Source of the DNA: Curtobacterium sp. UCD-KPL2560
GTDB taxonomy: Bacteria > Actinomycetota > Actinomycetes > Actinomycetales > Microbacteriaceae
Reading direction: 5' to 3'
Assembly (NCBI RefSeq): GCF_001705035.1
Contig: NZ_MCIG01000016.1
Location: 1-47,053 of the forward strand
DNA: 47,053 nt
The notes below the pieces were generated by a model. That model was given only the letters and a program-made list of their open reading frames with translations, was not told the DNA's origin and searched no databases. Below are positions 1 through 9,838 of the stretch, piece by piece; position 1 is the stretch's first letter; every line of letters starts with the position of its first letter. A program made the position numbers and the translations under genes.

Positions 1-1
1 C

Positions 2-74
2 GCGGACGGACGGGAGGCGCGGCGCGGACGGACGGGAGGCGCGGTGCCAGCCGGCACCGCGCCTCCCGTCCGTC
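2..74. repeat. Palindromic 3'-end element, copy A, with a duplicated half-arm
   Basis: Positions 27-48 and 53-74 are perfect 22-base inverted arms around a 4-base loop AGCC. The core is the same sequence as copy D at 20177-20224. Positions 2-21 repeat most of the left arm once more in direct orientation (CGGACGGACGGGAGGCGCG), so this copy carries an extra half-element. It begins 38 bases after the stop of the leftward MFS gene and could form a strong terminator hairpin in that transcript. The outer flank GTGGTCaCcGCG resembles the GTGGTCGCG flanks seen beside other copies. Confidence 0.85.
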
Positions 75-111
75 ACGTGGTCACCGCGACCGCTCGGTGT
101 GGCCGAGCGCG

Positions 112-2998
<2,887 letters not shown>

Positions 2999-3039
2999 GA
3001 TCGACCATCCTCGCACGCGCCGGCGACGGCGCCAGCGCC

Positions 3040-3720
3040 TCAGCCGAGCTCGGCGATCGGCCCCTCGCCCGCCCGCAGCGCCGCGAGCACGGCCGCGGCG
3101 TCGTCGTACACGACCGCGGCCCCGGCGTCCCGCAGCTCGTCGCCGCCGATGCCGCCGGTCATCACGCCGACGCACCGCACGCCGACCGTGCCGGACGCCT
3201 CGACGTCCCACATCGCATCGCCGACCATGACCGCACGCGACGGGTCGACGCCGACCTTGTCCAGCGCGACCTCGACGATGCCGGGCGCGGGCTTGGCCTC
3301 GCCGACGTCCTCCGCACTCGTCTCGGCGGTCACCCACGCGGCCGCGTCGAGGAGCTCGCGCAGCACGGACAACTCGGACTCGGGCGCGCTCGTGGCGAGG
3401 ACGACCGCGTGCCCGCGCGCGGCGACCTCCTCGAGCAGCTCGCGCGCCCCGGGCAGCAGGCGCAGCTGCGGCATGTGCTCGGAGTAGTAGGCGGTGTGGA
3501 ACTGCTTCGCCTGGTCGCGGACCTCGTCGGATGCGTCGGGCAGCAGCTCCTCGAGCAGTCGGCCCGAGTCCATGCCGATCGCGCGGTGGATGCGCCACGC
3601 GTCCACCGACTCACCGGCCGCCCGGAAGGCGCGCCACCACGCGTCGATGTGCGCGTAGTTCGAGTCGGCGAGGGTGCCGTCGATGTCGAAGAGGACAGCG
3701 GTCGTGGGAGCGTCAGCCAT
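3040..3720 (-). CDS. HAD-superfamily hydrolase (phosphatase)
   Basis: A 226-residue cytoplasmic HAD phosphatase of the beta-phosphoglucomutase/Gph type. Motif I is DIDGT with nucleophile D12 and acid/base D14, motif II is LATSAPES, motif III is the lysine of EAKPAPG, and motif IV is MVGDAMWD. The helical cap between motifs I and II (DAWWRAFRAAGESV onward) is of the C1 type. Members remove phosphate from small sugar or nucleotide phosphates; the substrate cannot be read from sequence. All catalytic residues are present and the length is normal. Confidence 0.92.
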   Translation of the reverse strand: MADAPTTAVLFDIDGTLADSNYAHIDAWWRAFRAAGESVDAWRIHRAIGMDSGRLLEELLPDASDEVRDQAKQFHTAYYSEHMPQLRLLPGARELLEEVAARGHAVVLATSAPESELSVLRELLDAAAWVTAETSAEDVGEAKPAPGIVEVALDKVGVDPSRAVMVGDAMWDVEASGTVGVRCVGVMTGGIGGDELRDAGAAVVYDDAAAVLAALRAGEGPIAELG

Positions 3721-3852
3721 CCGTCCAGCCTGCTCCCCCTCTCACCGGTGCCCGCCCAGGCGCAGGCGACCGACCGGCACCGGGGCACCCGGTTGCGCGC
3801 CCGACGCAGCCCGCACCCGCCCGGCGCGCGCCCGCCCGGCCGGCCCGGTCGC

Positions 3853-4494
3853 TCAGACCTCGATCGACTCCCCCGACGCCAGGATCGTCACCGGCACCGT
3901 CCCGAGCATCTCCGGCCCGAGGAACCGCGCGGTCGACTGCTGCCCGACCTCGCTGAGCATCGCCTCGTGGATCTGCACGACACGCTCCGGCGCGACCGCG
4001 CGCACGTGGTCGACGGCCTCGGCCATGTGCGTCCACGGACCGCTCGTCGGCATGAGGAGCGTCGACACCGGCACGCCCGGCGCCAGGTACGCGTCGCCGG
4101 GGTGGAACACGGCACCGTCGACGAGGTACCCGACGTTCGCGACCACCGGCACGTCCCGGTGGATCACGGCGTGCTCCTCGCCGAACACCCGCACCGCGAA
4201 CGGCCCGACCGAGAACGAGTCGCCGGCCTCGACCGCGACGACGCGTCCGTCGTGGTCGCCGAGCTGGTCGACGACCGGACGGGGTCCGCGGACGACGAGC
4301 GCGGGGTTCGCGGCGAGCCCGGCGCGCACGGCATCGACGTCGAGGTGGTCGAAGTGCTCGTGCGTGACGAGCACCGCGGTGGCGGCACGGACGAGGTCGG
4401 CCGCCTCGGGGGTGAACGTCCCGGGGTCGAGCACGATGGTCGCGCCGTCCCGCTCGAGGACGACCGTGGCGTGGTTGTACTTCGTCAGCTGCAT
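3853..4494 (-). CDS. Metallo-beta-lactamase-fold hydrolase (UlaG-like)
   Basis: A 213-residue metal-dependent hydrolase of the MBL fold. The metal-binding motif HEHFDH is at residues 45-50, the N-terminal strand region NHATVVLERDGATIVLDPG is typical of UlaG-like members, and later metal ligands appear as VFHPGDAY and QIHEAML. I chose the ATG at 4494; an in-frame ATG 36 codons upstream runs into the palindromic element and is unlikely. Substrate unknown; relatives include ascorbate-6-phosphate lactonase and many uncharacterised hydrolases. It stands alone between the HAD gene and repeat copy B. Confidence 0.88.
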   Translation of the reverse strand: MQLTKYNHATVVLERDGATIVLDPGTFTPEAADLVRAATAVLVTHEHFDHLDVDAVRAGLAANPALVVRGPRPVVDQLGDHDGRVVAVEAGDSFSVGPFAVRVFGEEHAVIHRDVPVVANVGYLVDGAVFHPGDAYLAPGVPVSTLLMPTSGPWTHMAEAVDHVRAVAPERVVQIHEAMLSEVGQQSTARFLGPEMLGTVPVTILASGESIEV

Positions 4495-4573
4495 GGCACC
4501 AGTCAACGCCCGGCCGCGCGACGGCATGCCGTCGCGCTCTGAGGGCCCGTTCAGTCGCGACGCGACCAGGGGA

Positions 4574-4617
4574 CGGACGGGAGGCGCGGTACCGGCTGGC
4601 ACCGCGCCTCCCGTCCG
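4574..4617. repeat. Palindromic 3'-end element, copy B
   Basis: Arms 4574-4590 and 4601-4617 pair perfectly over 17 bases (CGGACGGGAGGCGCGGT and its complement) around ACCGGCTGGC. It lies 31 bases beyond the stop of the DUF3618 gene (leftward operon end) and upstream of the MBL gene. The flanks CGCGACCAGGGG and CCGTGGTCACGG repeat the outer motif found around other copies. A terminator-like role for the leftward operon is inferred. Confidence 0.8.
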
Positions 4618-4648
4618 ACCGTGGTCACGGTCGCGGTCGTGGCGACCG

Positions 4649-5242
4649 TCAGTTGCCGCGCACGTCGTCCGCAGCGCTCTTCGCGTGGTCCTGCACGTCC
4701 GACGCGGCGCCCTGCGCCTCGTCCTTGACGGTCTGGGCCGCGTCCTGCGCGGTGCCCTTCAGGTCCTGCGCGTGCTCCTTCGCCACGTCCCCGAGCTGCG
4801 AACCGACGTCCTTCGCCTGCTCCTTGACGTCCTCGACGAGGGGTGCGGCGCGGTCCTTCAGCTCACCGACCAGCTCCTCCTCCTTGTCCGTCGTGGGCAG
4901 CAGCGACGACACGAGCCACCCGGCACCGAACGCGATCAGGCCGACCGCGAGCGGGTTGCCCTTCGCCTTCGCGACGCCCTGGTGCGCGACGTCCTTCGCC
5001 TGCCCGGCGACGCCGGAGGCCGAGTCGGACACGCTCGACGCCGAGCCGGACACGCTCGACCGGGCGGAGTCGGCCGCGCCCATGACGGACTCGCGGACGC
5101 CCTGGAAGCGGCTCTTCACCTTCTCGGTCTGGCGGTGCGCGATCGACGACGGGCTGACCTTGTCGGCGAGCGCGTCGACGTCGGAGCCGAGCGTGCCGCG
5201 GGTGCGCTCGATGTCGGCGCGGATCTCATCTGGGGTGCTCAT
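4649..5242 (-). CDS. DUF3618-family membrane-associated stress protein
   Basis: A 197-residue protein. The N-terminus (MSTPDEIRADIERTRGTLG, then ALADKVSP) is the DUF3618 signature. Residues about 70-95 are Ser/Ala-rich, a single hydrophobic segment (NPLAVGLIAFGAGWLVSSLL) sits near residue 100, and the rest is a long amphipathic Ala/Lys/Asp/Glu helix resembling LEA-type repeats (KDVGSQLGDVAKEHAQDLKG). Function is not established for the family; a role in envelope or membrane stress is inferred. It is the last gene of a leftward three-gene operon: its ATG overlaps the upstream stop (5239-5242), and repeat copy B follows its stop. Confidence 0.85.
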   Translation of the reverse strand: MSTPDEIRADIERTRGTLGSDVDALADKVSPSSIAHRQTEKVKSRFQGVRESVMGAADSARSSVSGSASSVSDSASGVAGQAKDVAHQGVAKAKGNPLAVGLIAFGAGWLVSSLLPTTDKEEELVGELKDRAAPLVEDVKEQAKDVGSQLGDVAKEHAQDLKGTAQDAAQTVKDEAQGAASDVQDHAKSAADDVRGN

Positions 5243-5682
5243 CGGTTCCTCCCGGTGTTCGGCTTGAGTGCTTCGGGGACTTCCTTGACGGTCTCGACCG
5301 TCTGCGGGGCGCCCTGGATCTCCTTGATCTCCCGGCGGCCGCGGACGGCGAGGACCGCCGCGACGATGCCGTACACGACGGCGATCACGACCGCCGACCA
5401 CGCGTTGCCGATGAGGTACCCGAGACCCCACCAGGCGGCGATCGACAGGAACAGCAGGGCGAACAGCGCGGTGAGTCCGGCGCCGCCGAACATGCCGCCG
5501 GCCTTGCCCGCCTTCTTGGCCGACTGGGTCAGCTCGGCCTTGGCGAGGGCGACCTCCTGACGGAACAGCGTCGACAGGTCCTGGGACACGTCGGACAGCA
5601 GCTGGCCGAGCGGGGTCGTGGCCGCGCGCTCCTCGGGTGACGGCTCCGCGGCCGGGAAGCCCCCGGGCGTGCTCTGGCTCAT
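5239..5682 (-). CDS. Holin-like membrane protein (phage holin superfamily III, YqjE-like)
   Basis: A 147-residue protein matching the PF07332-type family common in actinobacterial chromosomes. It has a soluble N-terminus with the conserved segment LFRQEVALAKAELTQSAKKAGKAGG at about residues 40-65, two hydrophobic segments (LTALFALLFLSIAAWWGLGYLIG and AWSAVVIAVVYGIVAAVLAV), and a charged tail starting RGRREIKEI. The name comes from similarity; there is no phage context, so lysis is not implied. It overlaps both neighbours by four bases (5239-5242 and 5679-5682), so the three genes are translationally coupled. Confidence 0.86.
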   Translation of the reverse strand: MSQSTPGGFPAAEPSPEERAATTPLGQLLSDVSQDLSTLFRQEVALAKAELTQSAKKAGKAGGMFGGAGLTALFALLFLSIAAWWGLGYLIGNAWSAVVIAVVYGIVAAVLAVRGRREIKEIQGAPQTVETVKEVPEALKPNTGRNR

Positions 5683-6608
5683 GCGCCGTCCACCGTCCCG
5701 TCGGTGCGGTGCTCGGCTTCCTTCTCGTGCTTCACCTCGGCGGTGAGCGCCTTGGTCAGGCGGCCGGCGAGCAGCCCGGCGCCGGCGGCGAGCGCGATGA
5801 ACGTTCCGGGGCGCTTCGCGGCGAAGGACTTCACCTCGCTGAGGAGCGAACCGGGGTCGCGGTCCTCGAGGTAGCCGGCGACCGAGGTGGCACGGGTCGA
5901 CAGGTCGCGGACGACCTTCGACGCGAGGCCCTGCTCGTCGTCGTTCTCGGCCATCCGACCGAGCTGCTCGCCGAGGCTGCGGAGGCCCCCGGCGGCACGC
6001 TGCTGCTGGTCGGCGGCCTGGCCCTTGAACGTCTCGGACGCCTGGCCGTAGAGCTGCTTGGCGTGGTCACCGACCTCGGATGCGACGTTGGCCGCCTGCT
6101 CCTTGGCCGTGCCGGCGACGTCGGCCGCCTTGGCCTTCGCGTCACCGGCGACGTCCTGGGCGGCACCCTTGGCTGCGTCGGCCTTGCCACCGGAACCGGA
6201 GCCTGAGTCGCCGCCGGTCGGCCCGCCGGTGCTCGGGCCGGAGCCGGTCGTGCCGCCGATGCCGGACGACGGACCGCCGAGCGGGCCGCCGACGGCGTCG
6301 TCGAAGCCGCCGCCGGTCGTCGTGCTCGACGTCACGGGGGCTGCGGCGCCCGCGGCGGACGGTGTCGCGGGGAGCTGCTCGTCGGCGGGCAGCGCGTCGA
6401 GCGGCTCGACGTCGTCGAAGCCCTCGGGGCGGCGGACGGTGTCGTCGAAGGCGGCGTCGTCGAAGGTGCTGTCGCCGGACGGGGTGTCGGTCGAGCCGCC
6501 GGCGAAGGACGGGACGAAGACGCCAGGGCGCACCTCGTGGCCCTCGGCCGCTGCCGTCGCGTCGTGGATGGGCGTCCCGGAGTCGTTCCCGGGTGGGTTC
6601 GTGGTCAT
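5679..6608 (-). CDS. Ala-rich membrane-anchored protein, first gene of the DUF3618/holin operon
   Basis: A 309-residue protein. Residues about 1-130 are acidic, Gly/Ser/Thr-rich and probably disordered. Residues 135-200 form Ala/Lys-rich amphipathic heptad-like repeats (AKAKAADVAGTAKEQAANVA). A conserved region follows (QLGRMAENDDEQGLASKVV and YLEDRDPGSLLSEVKSFAAKRPGTF), then one hydrophobic segment (FIALAAGAGLLAGRL) near the C-terminus. The conserved C-terminal part occurs next to DUF3618 and holin-like genes in many actinobacteria; its function is unknown. The ATG at 6608 has a GGAAGG ribosome-binding site 6 bases upstream. Low-complexity composition makes homology searches on the N-terminus unreliable. 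Confidence 0.82.
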   Translation of the reverse strand: MTTNPPGNDSGTPIHDATAAAEGHEVRPGVFVPSFAGGSTDTPSGDSTFDDAAFDDTVRRPEGFDDVEPLDALPADEQLPATPSAAGAAAPVTSSTTTGGGFDDAVGGPLGGPSSGIGGTTGSGPSTGGPTGGDSGSGSGGKADAAKGAAQDVAGDAKAKAADVAGTAKEQAANVASEVGDHAKQLYGQASETFKGQAADQQQRAAGGLRSLGEQLGRMAENDDEQGLASKVVRDLSTRATSVAGYLEDRDPGSLLSEVKSFAAKRPGTFIALAAGAGLLAGRLTKALTAEVKHEKEAEHRTDGTVDGA

Positions 6609-6731
6609 GGTCGGCCTTCCGGTCGGGTCGCCACGGGCAGGTCACCCGGGGCGTTGGAGCCGACCGTGCGCGGACCGCGCTGCGGCCTCGCCCAGGAACG
6701 CCACGGAGCGCGGATCCGTCCGTGCAACGCG

Positions 6732-6768
6732 GATCCTGCCGTCCGTCCAGCGCGGCTGCGGCAGGATC
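6732..6768 (+). promoter_or_regulatory. Inverted repeat that could mask the ribosome-binding site of the glycosyltransferase gene
   Basis: GATCCTGCCG (6732-6741) and CGGCAGGATC (6759-6768) are perfect 10-base arms with a 17-base loop, ending six bases before the GTG at 6775. The right arm contains AGGA (6763-6766), the only plausible Shine-Dalgarno sequence. In RNA the hairpin would hide it; as DNA it could be an operator. A second GCGGATCC lies just upstream as a direct repeat. Confidence 0.5.
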
Positions 6769-6774
6769 GCAGGG

Positions 6775-7536
6775 GTGCCGAGTGTGACCGTCGTCGTCCC
6801 GGTGCTCGACGACGCCGAGCACCTCGCCCGCTGTCTGCGTGCCCTGTCGGCGCAGACCCGACCGCCCGACGAGGTCGTCGTGGTCGACAACGGCAGCACG
6901 GACGACAGCGTCGCGGTCGCACGGCGTGCCGGGGCGGTCGTGCTGCACGAACCCGTCCGCGGCATCGCCCGGGCGTCCGCCCGCGGCTACGACCACGCCG
7001 CCGGCGACGTCATCGTGCGCCTGGACGCCGACTCGGTCCCGCCGCCCGGGTGGATCGCGACCGCCCTGCGGCTGCTCGAGCGGTCCGACGTCGTCGCGGT
7101 CACCGGTCCCGGACGCCCCTACGACGGCGGTCCCGTGGTGCGCCGCGTGTGGGACCTGCTCTACATGGGCCCGTACTTCGTGCTCGTCTGGTCGGCGCTC
7201 GGGCGGGCGCCCCTGTTCGGCTCGGCGACGGCCCTGCGGCGCTCGACCTGGACCGCGGCCCGTGGGCGCGTGCACCGGGACGACCCCGAGGTGCACGACG
7301 ACGTCGACCTGGCGATGGCGTTCGACCCGGCCTGGCGGGTCGTGGTCGACCGTGCGCTCACGGTCGAGGTGTCGGCGCGGCCGTTCTCGGGCATCGGTTC
7401 GGCGCTGCTCCGCACGCGGCGGGCGTTCCACACGTTCCGGGTGAACGGGCGGCGGGCGAACCCGGTGCGGCGGTGGGCGCGGCGGTTCCGGGTCGCGTTC
7501 CGGCGTCGGGCCGGCGGGCGGTGGACGCACCGCTGA
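6775..7536 (+). CDS. Family 2 glycosyltransferase
   Basis: A 253-residue GT-A fold enzyme transferring a sugar from a nucleotide donor. The N-terminus is VTVVVPVLDDAEHLARCL; VVVVDNGSTDDS binds the nucleotide, the DxD motif is in VRLDADSVPPPG, and the acceptor-side acid is in HDDVDLAMAF. The C-terminus is strongly basic with no membrane helices, suggesting peripheral membrane attachment. I chose the GTG at 6775, seven bases after AGGA; a second in-frame GTG at 6784 is possible. The longer upstream open frame is a shadow of the opposite gene. Acceptor unknown; a cell-wall or glycolipid role is inferred from other envelope genes in the region. Confidence 0.87.
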   Translation: MPSVTVVVPVLDDAEHLARCLRALSAQTRPPDEVVVVDNGSTDDSVAVARRAGAVVLHEPVRGIARASARGYDHAAGDVIVRLDADSVPPPGWIATALRLLERSDVVAVTGPGRPYDGGPVVRRVWDLLYMGPYFVLVWSALGRAPLFGSATALRRSTWTAARGRVHRDDPEVHDDVDLAMAFDPAWRVVVDRALTVEVSARPFSGIGSALLRTRRAFHTFRVNGRRANPVRRWARRFRVAFRRRAGGRWTHR

Positions 7537-7643
7537 CCCGGACGCACCACCGGACGAACGGTGCTCCCCGACACGCCATCGGTCCCGGTCGCACCGCTGA
7601 CGCCGGACGCACGCCGGCCCCGGAAGCACCGCTGGCCCGGACG

Positions 7644-7683
7644 CACCGCACCCCCGGTCCACGGCGGGACCGGGGGTGCGGTG
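7644..7683. terminator. Strong bidirectional terminator hairpin
   Basis: Positions 7644-7660 and 7667-7683 are perfect 17-base inverted arms (CACCGCACCCCCGGTCC and its complement) with the 6-base loop ACGGCG. It lies between the converging ends of the glycosyltransferase gene (7536) and the secreted-protein gene (7706), so it can serve both transcripts. No clear T-tract follows on either side, as is common in high-GC actinobacteria. Confidence 0.85.
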
Positions 7684-7705
7684 ACGGCACGGGAGTGCCG
7701 ACGGG

Positions 7706-8335
7706 TCAGACCCGCAGCGACACCGTCTCGCCGTCGACCTCGACGTGCACGAGGTCACCGGCGCGGACCGAGGACGGCAGCTGCACGGTGTCGAGGCCGA
7801 GCGCCCCGACGACGTCGGCGCCGAGCTCCTGCCCGTGCTCGTCGGTGACGACGGCGAACCCGTCGGCGCCGGCGACCCGGACGACCGGACCGGACCAGTC
7901 CCGGTGCTCGACGACGGCCGCGAGGCCCTGGTCGCCGCGCCGCCCGGAACCCACGACGGTCTCGAGGCGCGCGCCGGTCTCGTCCTCGATCACCACGCCG
8001 AACGAGAACGCCGTGGCCGCGCGGATCGAGAACACCCCGGAGCCGTCGGCGTCGAGCCACTCCTCGTGGACCGGGGAGTGCGGCAGCGCGGTGCGGATGC
8101 TCGCCGAGGCGTACGGCGTCCCGCCGCTGACCAGGACGGTGTAGCCGGTCCGGGTGGTGCGGACCGCGTCCACGTGCAGCGCGCCGGCGTGCGCGGACGC
8201 TGCGGCGACGGCCGACGGTGCGGTCGGGGACGACACCCCTGCCGCGGTCGCCGCGGTGGCGGCGGTCGGTGCGACGAGGGCCGCACCGACGCCGAGCACG
8301 AGGGCCGTGGCCACCCCGAGGCGGCGGGCGCTCAC
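7706..8335 (-). CDS. Secreted protein of unknown function (second of a pair)
   Basis: A 209-residue exported protein. The N-terminus (VSARRLGVATALVLGVGAALVAPTAATA) is a clear Sec signal peptide with likely cleavage near residue 28-30. The mature part is Val/Thr/Gly-rich with a predicted beta-sandwich character (TGYTVLVSGGTPYASASIRTA; WLDADGSGVFSI) and no catalytic motif I recognise. It starts with a GTG at 8335 that overlaps the upstream stop by four bases (GTGA, 8332-8335), so it is translationally coupled to the neighbour, which has the same general design. A surface or cell-wall-associated Ig-like role is inference only. Confidence 0.8.
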   Translation of the reverse strand: MSARRLGVATALVLGVGAALVAPTAATAATAAGVSSPTAPSAVAAASAHAGALHVDAVRTTRTGYTVLVSGGTPYASASIRTALPHSPVHEEWLDADGSGVFSIRAATAFSFGVVIEDETGARLETVVGSGRRGDQGLAAVVEHRDWSGPVVRVAGADGFAVVTDEHGQELGADVVGALGLDTVQLPSSVRAGDLVHVEVDGETVSLRV

Positions 8336-9087
8336 CGGGCGCCGCCGAGCTGGTAGCCGTACGTCCGGACGACGGACTGCTTCGCGCCGAGGGACTGCGA
8401 CAGCGCGATCGCGTTCTGCCCGGGGGTGAAGTGCGCCGGGAGTGCCGCGGTGCCGGTGGCGTCGGCCGTCGCCGAGGTCGCGACGCCGTTCACCGTGAGG
8501 GTGATCGTCGCACCGGGGACACCCGTGACGCGCAGGGTGTGGTCGAGCGACCCGCCCGCGACGGCGCGCGAGATGCGCTGGACCTCGTCGGTGTCGGTGT
8601 GGTCGGACGGCGCGTCGAGCGGCAGCCCCGAGAAGTCGACCGTGATCGTGTCGGTGCGCTCGGCGCCGTCGCGGGAGACCACCGTGTAGCGCGCGTGGTC
8701 CTGCCCGTCCGGGCGGAGCATGAGCGAGGTCTGCCCGCCGGTCGGCGTGGTGGCGACGAGGCGGCCCTGGTCGTCGCGGACGTCGACCGGGTTCGGGGTG
8801 GACAGCCCGAGCGCGACCCGGACCACGACGAGCTGGTCGCGGACGAACGCCTGCTGGGCGAACGAGGTCACGAGCGGACGATCCGCGGCGGTGCTGGCGG
8901 ACGCGGGCACGGTCGGGGCGGCGCTGGCGACGGTGGCCTGGGCGACCGCGCACGCGGCGAGCGCGATCACGGTGCCGGCGAGCGCCAGGCGGACGGGACG
9001 GGGGGAACGGGGTACGGTGCCTCCTCCGGTCGGGGACAGGGAGGTGCCATCGTCGGGCCCGAGCGCCGAGGACATTCTGAATGTCAT
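8332..9087 (-). CDS. Secreted protein of unknown function (first of a pair)
   Basis: A roughly 250-residue exported protein. After a long polar N-terminus comes RSPRPVRLALAGTVIALAACAVAQA, a signal peptide; a Cys in that region is not in a clean lipobox. The mature part has Ig-like features (TVNGVATSATADATGTAALP; TLRVTGVPGATITL). The start is uncertain: ATG at 9087 and ATG at 9075 both lie inside the 15-base palindrome at 9071-9085, and neither has a good ribosome-binding site. A GGAGGAGG lies further in, followed only by GTA. The two secreted genes form a coupled pair. Confidence 0.75.
   Translation of the reverse strand: MTFRMSSALGPDDGTSLSPTGGGTVPRSPRPVRLALAGTVIALAACAVAQATVASAAPTVPASASTAADRPLVTSFAQQAFVRDQLVVVRVALGLSTPNPVDVRDDQGRLVATTPTGGQTSLMLRPDGQDHARYTVVSRDGAERTDTITVDFSGLPLDAPSDHTDTDEVQRISRAVAGGSLDHTLRVTGVPGATITLTVNGVATSATADATGTAALPAHFTPGQNAIALSQSLGAKQSVVRTYGYQLGGAR
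9071..9085. promoter_or_regulatory. Perfect palindrome over the start of the secreted-protein gene
   Basis: GACATT-CTG-AATGTC is a perfect 15-base inverted repeat. It contains one candidate start codon of the leftward gene and touches the other, and lies 67 bases beyond the XRE gene stop. It looks like a regulator-binding site. If so, the true translation start may lie further downstream than annotated. Confidence 0.5.
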
Positions 9088-9151
9088 GTTCTGCAGGGAC
9101 CCGACGTCGCCGCCGCCGCACGGCGCCGACCGCGTTCCTCCGGGCCCGCGG

Positions 9152-9772
9152 TCACGCCCCGTCGCTGCGCCCCGGGCGGGACCGCACGTGCGCCCGCTCG
9201 CCCTGCGGCCCGTACAGGCAGAGCACCTCGGTGACCTCGTCGCTCGTGTTGCCGACCCAGTGCGGCGTGTGCGTGTCGAACTCGACGACCTCACCCGGCC
9301 CGAGGTCGAAGTCGCGGTCGCCGAGGAGCAGCCGCAGCCGTCCGGACAGCACGTAGAGCCACTCGTAGCCCTCGTGCGTGCGCTGCGTGCGGTCGGCCGT
9401 CGGGGGCTCGGGCGGGTACAGCTGCTTGAACGACCGGACGCCCCCGGTGCGTCGGGTGAGCGGCACCACCACGCGTCCGCCGTGCTGCTCGGGCTTGAGG
9501 TGCACGCGCGGGTCCCCGGTCTGCGGCGCCCCGACCAGGTCGTCGAGCGGCACCTGGTACGCCTTCGCGAGCGGGAGCAGGAGTTCGAGCGTCGGCTTCC
9601 GCTGCCCCGACTCGAGCCGGGACAGCGTCGAGACGGAGATGCCGGTGCGCTCGGAGAGCGCGCCCAGCGTGACGTCTCGTCGCGCACGCAGGGCGCGGAG
9701 TCGTGGGCCGACCGCCTCGACCACCTGGGCCGTCGTGCGCGTGGCGATCCGTTCCTCCCGGCTGGTGTCCAT
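9152..9772 (-). CDS. XRE-family regulator with C-terminal cupin domain
   Basis: A 206-residue transcription factor. The helix-turn-helix (RLRALRARRDVTLGALSERT, then ISVSTLSRLESGQRKPTLELL) spans about residues 24-75. The C-terminal cupin occupies about 115-190 (EGYEWLYVLSGRLRLLLGDRDFDLGPGEVVEFDTHTPHWVGN), which may bind a small ligand or metal. Family members regulate adjacent metabolic or redox genes. It is divergent from the thioredoxin-reductase-like gene, with 66 bases between starts containing three TTGCC half-sites. The start is the ATG at 9772; the open frame continues upstream only as a shadow. Confidence 0.9.
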   Translation of the reverse strand: MDTSREERIATRTTAQVVEAVGPRLRALRARRDVTLGALSERTGISVSTLSRLESGQRKPTLELLLPLAKAYQVPLDDLVGAPQTGDPRVHLKPEQHGGRVVVPLTRRTGGVRSFKQLYPPEPPTADRTQRTHEGYEWLYVLSGRLRLLLGDRDFDLGPGEVVEFDTHTPHWVGNTSDEVTEVLCLYGPQGERAHVRSRPGRSDGA

Positions 9773-9781
9773 GCCGCCACG

Positions 9782-9809
9782 TTGCCAGACCGGCAAGGAT
9801 GGTTGCCAG
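9782..9809. promoter_or_regulatory. Candidate XRE operator in the divergent intergenic region
   Basis: TTGCC-AGACC-GGCAA (9782-9796) is an inverted repeat, and a second TTGCCAG at 9803-9809 repeats the left half-site 21 bases further on, two helical turns away. The site sits between the XRE-cupin gene and the flavoprotein gene, where a dimeric XRE regulator would be expected to bind. Assignment of the protein is inference. Confidence 0.5.
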
Positions 9810-9838
9810 CGCGGCACGCACGGCGGGACGGTGTCCGC

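Noticed and set aside
5239..5682. Prophage remnant suggested by the holin-like gene
   Set aside because: No other phage gene, integrase or attachment site is nearby; this holin-superfamily protein is a common chromosomal gene in actinobacteria.
7561..7848. A 95-residue plus-strand open frame after the glycosyltransferase gene
   Set aside because: It runs through a terminator hairpin and into the antisense of a secreted-protein gene; its Arg/Pro-rich composition is non-coding in type.
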